This document shows, in pieces, positions 17,601 through 27,043 of a stretch of 64,000 bases of DNA. Source of the stretch: Mesorhizobium sp. M2A.F.Ca.ET.046.03.2.1 (GTDB lineage: Bacteria > Pseudomonadota > Alphaproteobacteria > Rhizobiales > Rhizobiaceae); assembly GCF_003952425.1 (NCBI RefSeq), contig NZ_CP034449.1:2728001-2792000 (forward strand), read 5' to 3'. Made by a program: the position numbers and the translations under genes. Below the pieces are notes generated by a model. The model was not told the origin of the DNA. It saw nothing but the letters and a program-made list of their open reading frames with translations, and did not search any database. Within the stretch, counting starts at the first letter, position 1. Each line of letters opens with the position of its first letter.

Positions 17601-18557
17601 TTACTCGCCCTTGCGCGCCAGTCGTCGCCACTCTCCCGGCGTCATCCCTATCCTTTCGGCGAAGACATGCCGGAATGCCGAAACGGAATGATACCCAACG
17701 GTCTCGGCCACAGCCTCGGTACTGATCGCCGGCTTCTTCAACTCGTTGGCGGCCAGGCTCATGCGAAGGTCAGTCAAAAAGTCGAGTGCAGGGCGACCCA
17801 ACTTGTCCTGAAACTGGCGCATGAACGTGGCGCGTGACATGCGGCACAAATCGGCCAGTTCGGGCAGTTTCCAAGGCCGTGCCGGATTGGCGAACATCGC
17901 GGCTATGGCCGGAGCAAGGCGCGGATGGCCGGCCAAGGCCAACAGACCCTCTGGGGCTTTCCCCGATTGGCTCGCGGCGCGCAGTACCAATGTGAACAGG
18001 GCCGACGAAAGCGCGTTAAGAATGGCACGTCCTCCGGCTCGGTCGGTCGCTGACTCCATTCGCATCAGCCCGACAAGACCGGCAAGTTCGTTGGAAGCGG
18101 ACCCGATGCCTTCTTCCGCCTGGCCGTTCAAGGCCCGCGCCACCAGATTTGCCGGCATGTAGTTGCGGATCAGCCGGTCATGCGGCGGCGCGATGAAAAA
18201 GCGACCGCACAACAGATCCAGTTGCTCGCCTTGGCTGTCGTTCTCGCTTAGCATCCATCCGGCAGAGCCGAGGCTTTCGTGCGTCCGGATGGGCCTTTGC
18301 CCGCTACCATCGTGCAGCACATGCGCCGCACCGTGAGGCAGCAGCACGATATCTCCGCTCACCAGTTCCCGCGCCGTTTTCGACTCTGGATCCTCGAGAA
18401 TGGCGCGACCCTTGACTATGACGTGAAAGGGGATCTCGTTCGCCGCCGCTTGGCCCCAGGCGACACGCCATGGCGCACCGTAAGCGCAGCGGACCTCGAG
18501 TTGGCCGCTAACGGTGATGATTTGCAAGAGATGGCTAAGCCAGTCCATTTCAGACAT
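17601..18557 (-). CDS. AraC-family transcriptional regulator with cupin sensor
   Basis: 318 residues. The N-terminal half is an AraC-type cupin sensor (FHVIVKGRAILEDP, SGDIVLLPHGAAHVLHDG). The C-terminal 100 residues carry two helix-turn-helix units (LPELADLCRMSRATFMRQFQ and VAETVGYHSVSAFRHVFAER), ending in GMTPGEWRR. Such cupin_6 regulators often sit beside a target oxidoreductase, here probably the quinone oxidoreductase gene 275 bases downstream. Ligand unknown. Confidence 0.87.
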   Translation of the reverse strand: MSEMDWLSHLLQIITVSGQLEVRCAYGAPWRVAWGQAAANEIPFHVIVKGRAILEDPESKTARELVSGDIVLLPHGAAHVLHDGSGQRPIRTHESLGSAGWMLSENDSQGEQLDLLCGRFFIAPPHDRLIRNYMPANLVARALNGQAEEGIGSASNELAGLVGLMRMESATDRAGGRAILNALSSALFTLVLRAASQSGKAPEGLLALAGHPRLAPAIAAMFANPARPWKLPELADLCRMSRATFMRQFQDKLGRPALDFLTDLRMSLAANELKKPAISTEAVAETVGYHSVSAFRHVFAERIGMTPGEWRRLARKGE

Positions 18558-18736
18558 TGGTTCTCGAAACCGGAAATGGTGAAATCTTACCGCAATGGTG
18601 CATTGGTTCTACTAGTCGCACTCATTCCAGAACCTAGCTCCGAAGCGTGCCTGGATTGTGAGCGAGCCACGATCCGAACAAGTGGCTTGGATCAGACGCC
18701 GCCACAACGTCCGGCGCTCGACTTAACAAGCGCGCC

Positions 18737-18980
18737 TTAACCTCGTGCGACCTGGCCAGGCAGGACCTTGGCCTCGCGCCTGGCTTCCTCGGGAGCCCAA
18801 ACGCCATGCAGTCCGATCGTGTAGCGGCGCGACCGGCCTGCGGCACGGTATTGCACGACGTAGCTTGGCTTCCCCGAGGCGAAGACGCAACCCGAAACCG
18901 GGCAACTCCTCGTCCCAAATGACATAGTCCGCGAAACGAATTTCAGTGGTATCAACAGTTCGTTTGGTCAGCTTCGCCAT
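18737..18980 (-). pseudogene. Tyrosine integrase remnant (Arm-type DNA-binding domain only)
   Basis: The ATG at 18980 has CGGAGG upstream. The reading starts MAKLTKRTVDTTEIRFADYV and continues WDEELPGFGLR, the N-terminal arm-binding (DUF4102-like) domain of phage and island integrases. A frameshift follows at about 18886, after which FASGKPSYVVQYRAAGRSRR continues in another frame to a stop at 18737. The catalytic domain is absent. It lies 176 bases from a tRNA-Arg 3' half on the opposite strand, the usual place for an island integrase, so it marks a degraded integrative element. Confidence 0.82.
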
Positions 18981-19156
18981 GCCCGGGCGCCTCCGTCAAA
19001 GATCCGCGCGTAAGCAAAGCGTAGGCACGGCAGGGCAGGGTTTCGGCCGCCCTGTCGTAGCCCTGATGCTATCGAATTCAAATTTGTTTTGTGATTCCGT
19101 GGCATAGCGCGCAATCGGATAGAAGCGGATAGGTTCGGCGAAACCGACTATCCATT

Positions 19157-19201
19157 CTCCGAAGGCAGAGGTCACAAGTTCGAATCTTGTCGGGTGCGCC
19201 A
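19157..19201 (+). repeat. tRNA-Arg(CCG) 3' half: attachment-site remnant
   Basis: The 45 bases from CTCCGAAGGCAG through the T-arm (GTTCGAATC) to CGGGTGCGCCA match the anticodon loop, variable loop, T-arm and acceptor 3' strand of a tRNA-Arg with anticodon CCG. The matching 5' half is absent: the five bases that should pair with GGCAG do not, and no GGCGCACC-like acceptor strand lies upstream. It is therefore a duplicated 3' end left by integration, not a functional tRNA gene. Confidence 0.78.
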
Positions 19202-19478
19202 TTCCATCCCTGTCCTAGCTTATGATGTGATGGCTTTTCAGTCCTGGTCAGGGATTAGTCATTTTGGTGCTGGGTTTGATACACAGTTGGACGAGCGCCC
19301 AATTTTTGTTGAATCATTGCTTTGGGTTGCGTCGGTGGCGCGTTCTCGAGGGATCGAGAGCTAAGGAATTCTAGGAGCTTATTTCCAGGGTAAATTGATG
19401 TACCTCGCGGTAGGTGTCATCATTGATGCCGCATTCGGGGAAACTGTCGCTATCCGGAGCTAGGGCTCGATTGGCAAA

Positions 19479-20324
19479 ATGAGGAACGTCTCGAATTCCG
19501 AGCAAATCACATCGGCTGGGCACAAGCTCAGCGGTAGTGGACATCTTGATGTTCATTACCTTGCACTGAAGGACGAGTATGATGCCACCCTCCGCGCCAC
19601 CGGTATCCAACCCGGTTGGTCAGTGCTGGACGCAGGCGCAGGGAATGGGGTCTTCCTGCCTTTAATGGCGGACTTGCTGGGTGCCGAGGGGCGCGTCGAG
19701 GCTCTCGATCTGGCGCCAGAAAATGTTGAGGCAATCGAAGATTTGATCGCAAGCCGGCAGTTCGCCTGTCCGATAAGCGCGCGAACCGGTGACATGACCG
19801 ATCTGCCGTATGGGACGGGCGCGTTCGACGCGCTTTGGAGCGCAAACGCTACCCAATATCTAAGCGACGAAGAACTTACCAAGGCAATCGAGGAGTTCCG
19901 CCGCGTCGTGAAACCGGGTGGGCTTGTTGCTGTGAAGGAAGTCGATATCTCGGTTTGGCAGTTTCAGCCGCACGATCCCAAACTGACTTGGCGTCTGCTC
20001 GACGCGTTGTCCGATGATGTACAGCTTTCCGGCGCCATGAGGGGAACTCGCTTGGCGGCCTGGTTTCGGTCGACGGGGCTCGAGAACGTCTCCGCCATCA
20101 CAACGCTGGCAGAGCGCCGCCAGCCGCTCAGGCCAGTAGAGCGTGACTACATTCGGAACAATCTCAAGTTCCTATCTGGGCTCGCCCGGACGTGCGATTT
20201 GCCAGAAGCGGATCATCTTCAATGGAAGGCAATAGGCGACGAGCCGGAGCGCCTGATTGCCGACCCCAACTTCTGCTATCGTGAAATGTGGGTGCTCAAC
20301 TTAGGCATCGTGCCGCAGAGCTAA
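19479..20324 (+). CDS. Class I SAM-dependent methyltransferase
   Basis: 281 residues. SAM-binding motif I is VLDAGAGNG (49-57), followed by an acidic motif II (VEALDLAPENVEAIEDL) and post-motifs DMTDLPYGTGAFDALWSANA and VVKPGGLVAVKEVD. This is the UbiE/type 11 methyltransferase fold; the substrate is unknown. It is the only gene inside the 17-bp direct repeats and looks like island cargo. Confidence 0.83.
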   Translation: MRNVSNSEQITSAGHKLSGSGHLDVHYLALKDEYDATLRATGIQPGWSVLDAGAGNGVFLPLMADLLGAEGRVEALDLAPENVEAIEDLIASRQFACPISARTGDMTDLPYGTGAFDALWSANATQYLSDEELTKAIEEFRRVVKPGGLVAVKEVDISVWQFQPHDPKLTWRLLDALSDDVQLSGAMRGTRLAAWFRSTGLENVSAITTLAERRQPLRPVERDYIRNNLKFLSGLARTCDLPEADHLQWKAIGDEPERLIADPNFCYREMWVLNLGIVPQS

Positions 20325-20374
20325 ACCAACTTTCGCTGCTCACCGCTATTGCGCAAGCTCTGGCACACGCCGCT

Positions 20375-20391
20375 TCTTGTCGGGTGCGCCA
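20375..20391 (+). repeat. Second copy of the tRNA-Arg 3'-end repeat
   Basis: TCTTGTCGGGTGCGCCA repeats the last 17 bases of the tRNA half at 19185-19201 exactly. Flanks differ on both sides (A versus T before, T versus A after), so the identity is limited to the core. It lies 51 bases after the methyltransferase stop. Confidence 0.85.
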
Positions 20392-20411
20392 ATAAAGCCG
20401 GGCATCCCACC

Positions 20412-20627
20412 TTATTGCCTGCGACGCCTGCCCGATGAAGCAAGATAACGCAGCGCAAGCATCATAGCGGCCACCGCGATTCCGGCGCTGATCACGCCTG
20501 CGGGCGTTATCCTGGCACTGCCTTGCAAGGTCACATGCTTACCCAAACGCAGGTCAAAAACCGACTTGATTTCCTCAGGATGTGAGTGAACGGCGGCCGA
20601 AGGTTCTTCTTCCTGGACAACTGGCAT
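20412..20627 (-). CDS. Small single-span membrane protein, hypothetical
   Basis: 71 residues from the ATG at 20627, which has CCGGAGG eight bases upstream. An acidic N-terminal half (EEEPSAAVHSHPEEIKSVFD) leads to a hydrophobic helix (ITPAGVISAGIAVAAMMLAL) and a basic end GRRRRQ, so it should be anchored with the C-terminus in the cytoplasm. I do not recognise a named family. The gene stands alone between the islet and the MocR-type regulator. Confidence 0.6.
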   Translation of the reverse strand: MPVVQEEEPSAAVHSHPEEIKSVFDLRLGKHVTLQGSARITPAGVISAGIAVAAMMLALRYLASSGRRRRQ

Positions 20628-20825
20628 TTGAGCCTCCGGTTCGAATGTTCCGCCGCTGCACAATGCCCGGCGGCGACGGTGACATTTGTGCCCGACCGAA
20701 CGTGCGGTCAGTGGTGAGCGTTTAGAATTGATAGTCACCAAAGTAACATAGCAACGCCCAGTTTCATCTCCTCCTGCGTGCCCAATGTCAGGCGGTTCGC
20801 TATAGTTTTCTGGACTGCCAAAGCC

Positions 20826-22298
20826 TCACCCCAGCACCTCCCCTATCGCCGCCACCAGCCGCTCCACCCCGTCCCGCGTCTGCGCCGCGTCGCACGCCGC
20901 GTAGCCCAGCACCAGGCCTTGGGTCGGCGCCGTGTTCTGGAAATATTTCGACAGGGGCGAGACGTTGATGGCTCGCTTCGCCGCGGCCTGGCTGACCTTG
21001 ATGTCGTCGATGCCGTCCCTCAGATAGCCCACCACCTGGATGCCGGCTTCGGCGGGGGAAAGCGTGATCTCGTCGCGCAGGCGCTCGGTGACGATGTCGC
21101 GGAAAAGCTGGCGGCGCTGGGCGTAGATGCGGCGCATGCGCTTCAGGTGCCGGCTCATATGGCCTTCGGTGATGAAGTCGGCCAAGGCGGCCTGGAGGAG
21201 CAGCGGCGCGAACTGGCCGGTGGTGGAGAGCGCGTTGACGATGCGGCCGGCGAGCTCCGGCGGCAGCACCATGAAGCCGAGGCGCAGGGCCGGGAACAGC
21301 AGCTTGGCGAAGGTGCCGACATAGATGACGCGGCCGGAGCGGTCCATGCTCTGGATCGCCGGCACGGGGCGGCCCTGAAAGCGGTATTCGCCGTCGAAAT
21401 CGTCCTCGATCACCCATGAATTGGCGGTCTCGGCGATGTCGAGCAGGCGCAGCCGCTCCTCCATGCGCATGGTGATGCCGAGCGGATGCTGGCAGGCCGG
21501 CGTCACATAGATGAGATGGGGCAACGGGGCGGGGGGCTCGAGATACCAGCCGCGCTCCTGGTCGACGGGGATGGGCAGAACCCTTGCGCCGGCCACGGTG
21601 AAGGCGGCCTTGGCGCCGTAATAGCCGGGCTCCTCCATCCACACCGTGTCGCCGGGGTCGAGCAGCAGGCGCGCCAGAAGATCGAAGGCGGCCTGCGCGC
21701 CGGTGGTGACGACGATCTGCTCGGGTCGGCAGCGCACGCCGCGCGCGGAATAAAGATAGCCGGCGATCGCCTCCTTCAGCGCCGGGTGGCCGGTGACGTC
21801 ATAGGTGCCGAACAGCGTCTCGCCGCCATGGCTGGCGCGGCGCGCGACCAGCCGGCCCCAGACGCCGAAGGGAAAGCTCTGCGCATCCGGCATGCCGGGA
21901 TGGAAGGCGACATGCCCCGGCCTGCCGTGATGGTAGGGCTGGCTGAGCAGCAGCCGGCCGCGCAGCGAGGGCGACCGCAGTGGCACCGGCGGCTCCTCGC
22001 GCGGCGACTCGCGCGGGCCTTCGGGCAGGTCGACGATCACGGGCCGCGCGCCCTGGCGGTTGGCGAGATAGCCTTCGGTGACGAGCTGGTCGTAAGCGGC
22101 AACGATGGTGTTGCGGCCAAGGCCGAGCTCAGCGGCCAAGGCGCGGGTGGAGGGAAGCTCCGAGCCGGGGGGCAGCGCGCGGCTGCGGATGATGGCGACG
22201 AGGCCGTGATAGAGCTGGCGCGAGAGATGCTCCGGGCCGGCGCGGTTCACGGTGAGCGTGTCGAGGGGGAAGGGTTGGGGTTTGGCGTGCGGGCGCAT
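20826..22298 (-). CDS. MocR-type regulator (GntR HTH fused to aminotransferase-like domain)
   Basis: 490 residues. The GntR-type winged helix is at about 25-90 (PPGSELPSTRALAAELGLGR, then NTIVAAYDQLVTEGYL). Residues 130-490 form a fold type I PLP domain, with WVIEDDFDGEYRF (295-307) and the PLP-binding lysine at Lys332 in GTFAKLLFPALRLGF. MocR regulators use PLP or amino ligands as effectors; the name comes from rhizopine catabolism, but most members have other targets. It is divergent from the IolE/MocC-like gene at 22932, with a 633-base gap. Confidence 0.88.
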   Translation of the reverse strand: MRPHAKPQPFPLDTLTVNRAGPEHLSRQLYHGLVAIIRSRALPPGSELPSTRALAAELGLGRNTIVAAYDQLVTEGYLANRQGARPVIVDLPEGPRESPREEPPVPLRSPSLRGRLLLSQPYHHGRPGHVAFHPGMPDAQSFPFGVWGRLVARRASHGGETLFGTYDVTGHPALKEAIAGYLYSARGVRCRPEQIVVTTGAQAAFDLLARLLLDPGDTVWMEEPGYYGAKAAFTVAGARVLPIPVDQERGWYLEPPAPLPHLIYVTPACQHPLGITMRMEERLRLLDIAETANSWVIEDDFDGEYRFQGRPVPAIQSMDRSGRVIYVGTFAKLLFPALRLGFMVLPPELAGRIVNALSTTGQFAPLLLQAALADFITEGHMSRHLKRMRRIYAQRRQLFRDIVTERLRDEITLSPAEAGIQVVGYLRDGIDDIKVSQAAAKRAINVSPLSKYFQNTAPTQGLVLGYAACDAAQTRDGVERLVAAIGEVLG

Positions 22299-22478
22299 GG
22301 GTTACGCCCGCCCATAGGTGCATTGGTGTGCCGCGGCGGGCTTGGCTTCCGACGTCGAGTTCCTTCGCCCCACTCTCTGTCCTGCCGGACTGCCCGGCCC
22401 TTCGCTGCCGCTCAGGGCTTTCGTCGCTCGGAAAGCCAAGCAATTGGCTTCCCGTCCGCTGCGCGGACCGCTCCTCAA

Positions 22479-22582
22479 CCCCCTCAAGGGGGGAGATTGG
22501 ATGTCGCGCCGGCTTTCGCCAATCGCCAACGTTGCAAGGGGAACGCCAGGGCTGAAGCTGCCAATCTCCCCCCTTGAGGGGG
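22479..22582. repeat. Perfect 22-bp inverted repeat in a 633-base intergenic region
   Basis: The 22 bases at 22479-22500 (CCCCCTCAAGGGGGG core) are the exact reverse complement of 22561-22582, with 60 bases between. This is a rhizobial intergenic repeat type. It sits within the region 22299-22931 between the MocR-type gene and the IolE/MocC-like gene. The rest of that region (22330-22470) looks like degenerate repeat-associated sequence, and no gene is supported there. Confidence 0.8.
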
Positions 22583-22931
22583 AGATGTCCGGCAGGGCAG
22601 AGAGGGGGGCCTCGCGCCGACGCTCGATCATTTCCAGATTTCCCATCCCCCATCCTGCCACAGCGACCCTGCCGTCACAAACTGGTTCCTTCATTTTCCA
22701 GAAAACTGGCCCTCGCGATGGAGACAGAGCGGCGTAGACTTCGCTCATAGACGTTGGGGATAAGACGTCGGCGCAAGACGGGGAAGACAAAGTCCGGGCA
22801 AGGCAACTGGGAGGCTGCCGGCCGGACAGGCAAGGCGAGCGCGATGCATCGCCCGCCGCAGGCATGAAGCCATTTCCCTCCCGAGACCATGAACCCCGCA
22901 GCCATCCTGGCCGCGGGGCGGAAAGCGAGCA

Positions 22932-23861
22932 ATGACGACAGTTCGACTTGGCATCAACCCGATCACCTGGACCAATGACGATGTGCCGGAACTGGGCGGC
23001 GACACGCCGCTCGAGACCTGCCTCGCCGAGACCGCCGAGGCCGGCTATGCCGGCACCGAGCTTGGCGGCAAGTTCCCGCGCGACAGCCGCGCGCTTCGGC
23101 CAATCCTCGACCATTACGGGCTGGCGCTGATCTCCGGCTGGTATGACGGGCGCATCTGCGAGAAGGAGGTCGACGAGGAGTTCGAGGCGATCCGGCCGCA
23201 TCTGACTTTATTGCGCGATCTCGGCGCCAGGCGCGTCGTCTATGCCGACACCTCGCGCGGCCGGCATGGCGCGATCCATGACCCGATCTCGCAGCGGCCG
23301 AAGCTGATGGACGGCGAATGGAAGGCCTATGGCGCCAAGATCACCAGGCTCGCCGAGCGGTTCTCCGATTTCGGCGTCGGCATGGCCTTCCACCATCACA
23401 TGGGCACGATCGTCGAGACCGACACGGAGATCGACCGGCTGATGCACAGCACCGGCGAGGCGGTCGGCCTTCTCTACGACACCGGGCACTGCGCCTTTTC
23501 GGGCGGCGACCCGGAGCAATTGCTGCGCCGGCATGTCGAGCGCGTCGTGCATGTCCATTGCAAGGATGTGCGCCCGGCGATGCTGAAGAAGGCGCGCGAG
23601 GCCGACATGAGCTTCATGGGCGCGGTGATGGAAGGCATCTTCACCGTGCCAGGCGACGGCGCGATCGACTATGCGACGCTGCTCAAGATCCTCGCCGGCC
23701 AGGGCTATTCCGGCTGGCTGGTGGTGGAGGCCGAGCAGGACCCGGCCAAGGCGCACCCCTTGACCTATGCGACGATGGGGTATCGCAATCTGAAGAAGCT
23801 GGCGCAGGGCGCGGGCTTCTATGTCCACGAGCGCGCAAAGGAGGTCCGCCATGCCGGCTGA
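22932..23861 (+). CDS. IolE/MocC-like xylose-isomerase-fold protein
   Basis: 309 residues, AP-endonuclease-2/xylose isomerase-like TIM barrel. It shares with the operon IolE at 35145-36059 the pattern [73 protein letters not shown] and VVEAEQDP. The His, Asp and Glu residues in these segments are likely metal ligands. The expected reaction is dehydration or isomerisation of an inosose-like keto-cyclitol. MocC of the rhizopine system belongs to this family, so either name is possible. It overlaps the next gene by 11 bases. Confidence 0.82.
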   Translation: MTTVRLGINPITWTNDDVPELGGDTPLETCLAETAEAGYAGTELGGKFPRDSRALRPILDHYGLALISGWYDGRICEKEVDEEFEAIRPHLTLLRDLGARRVVYADTSRGRHGAIHDPISQRPKLMDGEWKAYGAKITRLAERFSDFGVGMAFHHHMGTIVETDTEIDRLMHSTGEAVGLLYDTGHCAFSGGDPEQLLRRHVERVVHVHCKDVRPAMLKKAREADMSFMGAVMEGIFTVPGDGAIDYATLLKILAGQGYSGWLVVEAEQDPAKAHPLTYATMGYRNLKKLAQGAGFYVHERAKEVRHAG

Positions 23862-24693
23862 ACGCAAGGTCGTCATAAACATCGACGATGTCGGCATGTG
23901 CCATGGCGCCAATGTCGCCTATCTCAAGCTGAAGCGCGCCGGCGCCGTCGACAGCGGCTCGGTGATGGTGCCCTGCCCGTGGTTCCTGGAGATCGCCGAG
24001 GAAGGGGCGAAGGACGCCTCGCTCAATCTCGGCGTCCACATCACGCTCACCTCGGAGAAGAAATACTACCGCTGGCGGCCGCTGACCAAGGCGAGCCAGG
24101 CCTCCGGCATCGTCGATGGCGACGGCTACCTGTTCCGCTCGGTGCCGGAATTGCGCGCCAAGGGCGAGCCGGAAGCGGTGGAGGCCGAGATGCGGGCGCA
24201 GATCGATGCGGCCAAGGCCGCGGGGCTGTCGCTCACCCATATGGACGGGCATATGGGCGCGGTGTTCTCGCCGGAATTCGTCGACCGCTACCCGGCTGTC
24301 GGCATCGACTACGGCCTGCCGACGCTGTTCCCGAAAAGCATCTCGGTCTATGGGCCGATCCACAATCTGGGCCCGCTGGACGATAGCGTCTTCTCCGCGC
24401 CGGGCAAGCGGCTGGAGCAAGCCGGCGAGACGCTGGCAAGCGCGGTGCTGGAGACGCCATGGCACCGCAACCAGCCAGCCCGGGCGCGCTACGAGGCGCT
24501 GTTCGGCCAGATCGGCGACGGGCTCAACTTCCTTTGCCTGCATGCCAACGCGCCTGGCGAGATCGAGGTGATCGAGCCCAGCTCGGCACAGATCCGCATC
24601 GACGAATTCGACCTGCTTCCAGACCCGGATTTCATGGCCTTCGTGGAGGGACTGTCCATCCGCCGCGGCACGCTCCGGGACTTTCGAGCATGA
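23851..24693 (+). CDS. YdjC/ChbG-family carbohydrate deacetylase
   Basis: 280 residues from the ATG at 23851, preceded by a near-perfect ribosome site AAAGGAGGT at 23839-23847 inside the end of the upstream gene. Metal-site segments [10 protein letters not shown] (near the N-terminus), GVHITLTSE and HMDGHMG are those of the YdjC family, which removes N-acetyl groups from amino sugars. Translational coupling to the IolE/MocC-like gene suggests an N-acylated or amino-cyclitol substrate, which is inference. Confidence 0.82.
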   Translation: MPAERKVVINIDDVGMCHGANVAYLKLKRAGAVDSGSVMVPCPWFLEIAEEGAKDASLNLGVHITLTSEKKYYRWRPLTKASQASGIVDGDGYLFRSVPELRAKGEPEAVEAEMRAQIDAAKAAGLSLTHMDGHMGAVFSPEFVDRYPAVGIDYGLPTLFPKSISVYGPIHNLGPLDDSVFSAPGKRLEQAGETLASAVLETPWHRNQPARARYEALFGQIGDGLNFLCLHANAPGEIEVIEPSSAQIRIDEFDLLPDPDFMAFVEGLSIRRGTLRDFRA

Positions 24694-24731
24694 CGAAAGC
24701 GGCCTGACCGGGAGGGTCGAGGCCGAGACTA

Positions 24732-24837
24732 ATGCATGTCGCCCAAAAGTGCGAAGCGGTTTTGGGAGAACGACGTGCATCAAATCAAAGGCTTAAAGCG
24801 TGTCGCCTGAATCCGTTTCAGCGCGAAACGCTTTAAG
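24732..24837. repeat. Composite palindromic repeat, copy 1
   Basis: Two adjacent imperfect palindromes. One runs ATGCATGTCGCCCAAAA...TTTTGGGAGAACGACGTGCAT (24732-24780); the other is TTAAAGCG...CGCTTTAA (24793-24836). The same pair in the same order occurs at 37651-37748. It separates the deacetylase gene from the ABC transporter genes that follow. Confidence 0.72.
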
Positions 24838-24867
24838 GACGACAACGATAACTTGAGGAGAACCACT

Positions 24868-25857
24868 ATGAGTGCCTTATTCTCGATGTCCGGACTGCGA
24901 AATGCGCTGAGCGCGGCGGCGCTCTCGCTCGCCTTTGCCGGCGCCGGCATTCTGCCAGCGCCGGCCCAGGTGAAGAAGGAAAGCGATGTGCGCATCGTCT
25001 TCGTCACCCACGGCCAGGCCAACGACGTCTATTGGAGCGTGGTGAAGAACGGCATGCAGGCCGCCGCCCAGCAGCTCGGCGTCAAGGTCGAATACCAGGC
25101 GCCGGAAACCTTCGACGTGGTGCGCATGGCGCGCATGATCGAGGCCGCCACGGCCTCGAAGCCGGACGGGCTGGTCGTCTCCATTCCCGACATGGACGCG
25201 CTGAAGGCGCCGGTGGAAGCGGCCAAGGCCGCCGGCATTCCGGTGGTGGTCATCGACAGCGGCGAGGAAGCGGTGGAGCCCTGGGGCCTCGACCTCTTCG
25301 TCGGCGGCGGCTCCGAATATGACAACGGCGTCAAGGCCGGCGAGATCATGGCCAAGGCCGGCGTCAAGAAGGGCGTCTGCATCAATCACGAGGTCGGCAA
25401 TGTCAGCCTCGACAAGCGCTGCGAAGGCTACAATGACGGGCTGAAGAAGAGCGGCGGCTCCTCCGACGTGGTGGCGGCCACGATGGACCCGACCGACGTG
25501 ACGCGCCGCGTCGAGGGCTATCTCACCGCGCATCCGGACGTCACCGGCGTGCTGACGCTGGGCCCGACGGTCGCCGCGCCGCTGCTCAAGATGTTCGAGG
25601 ACGCCGGCACGATCGGCAATTACAAGATCGGCACGTTCGACCTGTCGCCCGAGATCCTCTATGCCGTCGCCAAGGGCACGATGATGTTCGGCATCGACAA
25701 CCAGCAATATATGATGGGCTACTATCCGGTCGTCTTCCTCACCAACAAGGCGATGTACAAGACCTTCCCGACATCGGCCGTGCGCACCGGTCCGTCCTTC
25801 ATCATGAAGGAGGACGCGGCCGCCGTGCGCGATCTCAGCAAGGCCGGCATCCGCTGA
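24868..25857 (+). CDS. Sugar/cyclitol ABC transporter substrate-binding protein (system A)
   Basis: 329 residues from the ATG at 24868 with GAGGAG upstream. Signal peptide to about residue 35 (ILPAPAQ). The mature protein is a periplasmic-binding-protein-like type I fold (ribose/LacI type): [42 protein letters not shown] and [15 protein letters not shown]. It would capture a sugar or cyclitol in the periplasm for the permease and ATPase encoded next. The ligand is unknown; the downstream inositol-dehydrogenase paralog suggests a cyclitol. Confidence 0.85.
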   Translation: MSALFSMSGLRNALSAAALSLAFAGAGILPAPAQVKKESDVRIVFVTHGQANDVYWSVVKNGMQAAAQQLGVKVEYQAPETFDVVRMARMIEAATASKPDGLVVSIPDMDALKAPVEAAKAAGIPVVVIDSGEEAVEPWGLDLFVGGGSEYDNGVKAGEIMAKAGVKKGVCINHEVGNVSLDKRCEGYNDGLKKSGGSSDVVAATMDPTDVTRRVEGYLTAHPDVTGVLTLGPTVAAPLLKMFEDAGTIGNYKIGTFDLSPEILYAVAKGTMMFGIDNQQYMMGYYPVVFLTNKAMYKTFPTSAVRTGPSFIMKEDAAAVRDLSKAGIR

Positions 25858-25866
25858 TGCTATAAT

Positions 25867-25895
25867 GGCCCGCCGGCGAAAGGCGCTGGCGGGCC
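25867..25895 (+). promoter_or_regulatory. Intercistronic hairpin after the binding-protein gene (system A)
   Basis: GGCCCGCC pairs with GGCGGGCC around a 13-base centre, nine bases after the binding-protein stop. There is no T-tract. It probably stabilises the 5' message or attenuates downstream expression. It argues for starting the permease at 25925 and not at 25865. Confidence 0.6.
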
Positions 25896-25924
25896 CTTGT
25901 TGGATGCCCTGGACGCTTATTGGG

Positions 25925-27043
25925 ATGACGATCGTGACCGAAGCTCTGAACCCGGCTCACCCGCCCGAGCCGAAGCCCGTTTCGCGACGCCTGGTGCGCC
26001 TGATGCGGCGGCCGGAGCTCGGCGCCATCACCGGCACCATCATCGTGTTCCTCGCCTTCGGCATCACCGCCGGCAACAGCGGCCTGTTCTCGATGGCCGG
26101 CATCGCCAATTTCCTGCAGGTGTCGGCGCAGCTCGGCATCCTCGCCGCAGCGGTGGCGCTGCTGATGATCGGCGGCGAGTTCGATCTTTCCCTCGGCTCG
26201 ATGATCGGCTTTGCCAGCGTCACCATCGGGCTCTGCGTCACCCAGTTCGGGCTTTCCATCCCCGCGGCGGTGGCGATCGCCTTCGTCATCGCCATCATCG
26301 TCGGCGCGCTGAACGGCATCCTTGTGGTGCGCACCAGGCTGCCCTCCTTCATCGTCACGCTGGCCGGCCTGTTCATCCTGCGCGGGCTGACGCTCGCCAT
26401 CACGCGCACCGTCACCGGGCGCACGCAGATCCCCTACATCACCGACGGCCAGGAAGGCGGCTTCGTCGTCTGGCTGTTCGGCGGCAAGTTCGGCGGGCCG
26501 GTCTTCGCCTGGCTTGCAGCGCATGGCGTGATCGCCGCGCGTCCCGACGGCTCGCCGATGGTGCAGGGCCTGTCCATGTCGATCCTGTGGTGGGTGGCGG
26601 TGACCGCCTTCGCCACCTGGCTGCTGATCAAGACGCGCTTCGGCAACTGGGTGTTCGCCGTCGGCGGCGACGACCGGGCGGCGCGCAATGTCGGCGTGCC
26701 GGTCGACCGGGTGAAGATCCTGCTGTTCATCGGCACGGCGCTGTCGGCGACGCTGTTCGCCGTCATCCAGGTGCTGGAGGCAGGCTCGGCCGATACGCTG
26801 CGCGGCACGCAGAAGGAATTCCAGGCGATCATCGCCGCGGTGATCGGCGGCTGCCTGCTCACCGGCGGCTACGGCTCGGCGATCGGCGCCATGTTCGGCG
26901 CGCTGATCTTCGGCACGGTGGAGATGGGCATCTTCTACACCGGCATTGACACCGACTGGTTCCAGGTCTTCCTCGGCTCGATGCTTTTGATCGCGGTGCT
27001 GGTCAACAATTACGTACGCCGCAAGGCGACGGAGGCGCGCTGA
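25925..27043 (+). CDS. Sugar/cyclitol ABC transporter permease (system A)
   Basis: 372 residues from the ATG at 25925 (MTIVTEAL), a more usual start than an upstream ATG inside the hairpin. About ten membrane segments; [18 protein letters not shown] is the conserved RbsC/BPD_transp_2 motif and [20 protein letters not shown] the second family motif. An extra loop (about 170-225) resembles other inositol-type permeases. Its last base overlaps the first of the ATPase gene. Confidence 0.86.
   Translation: MTIVTEALNPAHPPEPKPVSRRLVRLMRRPELGAITGTIIVFLAFGITAGNSGLFSMAGIANFLQVSAQLGILAAAVALLMIGGEFDLSLGSMIGFASVTIGLCVTQFGLSIPAAVAIAFVIAIIVGALNGILVVRTRLPSFIVTLAGLFILRGLTLAITRTVTGRTQIPYITDGQEGGFVVWLFGGKFGGPVFAWLAAHGVIAARPDGSPMVQGLSMSILWWVAVTAFATWLLIKTRFGNWVFAVGGDDRAARNVGVPVDRVKILLFIGTALSATLFAVIQVLEAGSADTLRGTQKEFQAIIAAVIGGCLLTGGYGSAIGAMFGALIFGTVEMGIFYTGIDTDWFQVFLGSMLLIAVLVNNYVRRKATEAR

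Larger units (their letters stand above)
19185..20391. mobile_element. 1.2-kb islet bounded by a 17-bp att-like direct repeat
   Basis: The 17-mer TCTTGTCGGGTGCGCCA, the 3' end of the tRNA-Arg half, occurs at 19185-19201 and again at 20375-20391 in the same orientation. Between the copies lies only one gene, a methyltransferase, flanked by a more AT-rich stretch (19202-19478). This is the layout of a small integrated islet or the scar of a larger island. No integrase lies between the repeats; the nearest is the remnant at 18737-18980. Confidence 0.65.

Noticed and set aside
19157..19201. A functional tRNA-Arg gene
   Set aside because: Only the 3' half is present. The 5' anticodon-stem strand, D-arm and acceptor 5' strand are missing.
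18996..19202. 68-codon minus-strand frame beginning MAHPTRFELVTSAFGEW
   Set aside because: Its start is the antisense of the tRNA-Arg 3' end, a well-known source of false proteins. The rest shows no family features.
20826..22298. Naming this regulator mocR as the rhizopine regulator
   Set aside because: MocR-type architecture is widespread and regulates many pathways. It lies 37 kb from mocDEF, so the family name is used without claiming the function.
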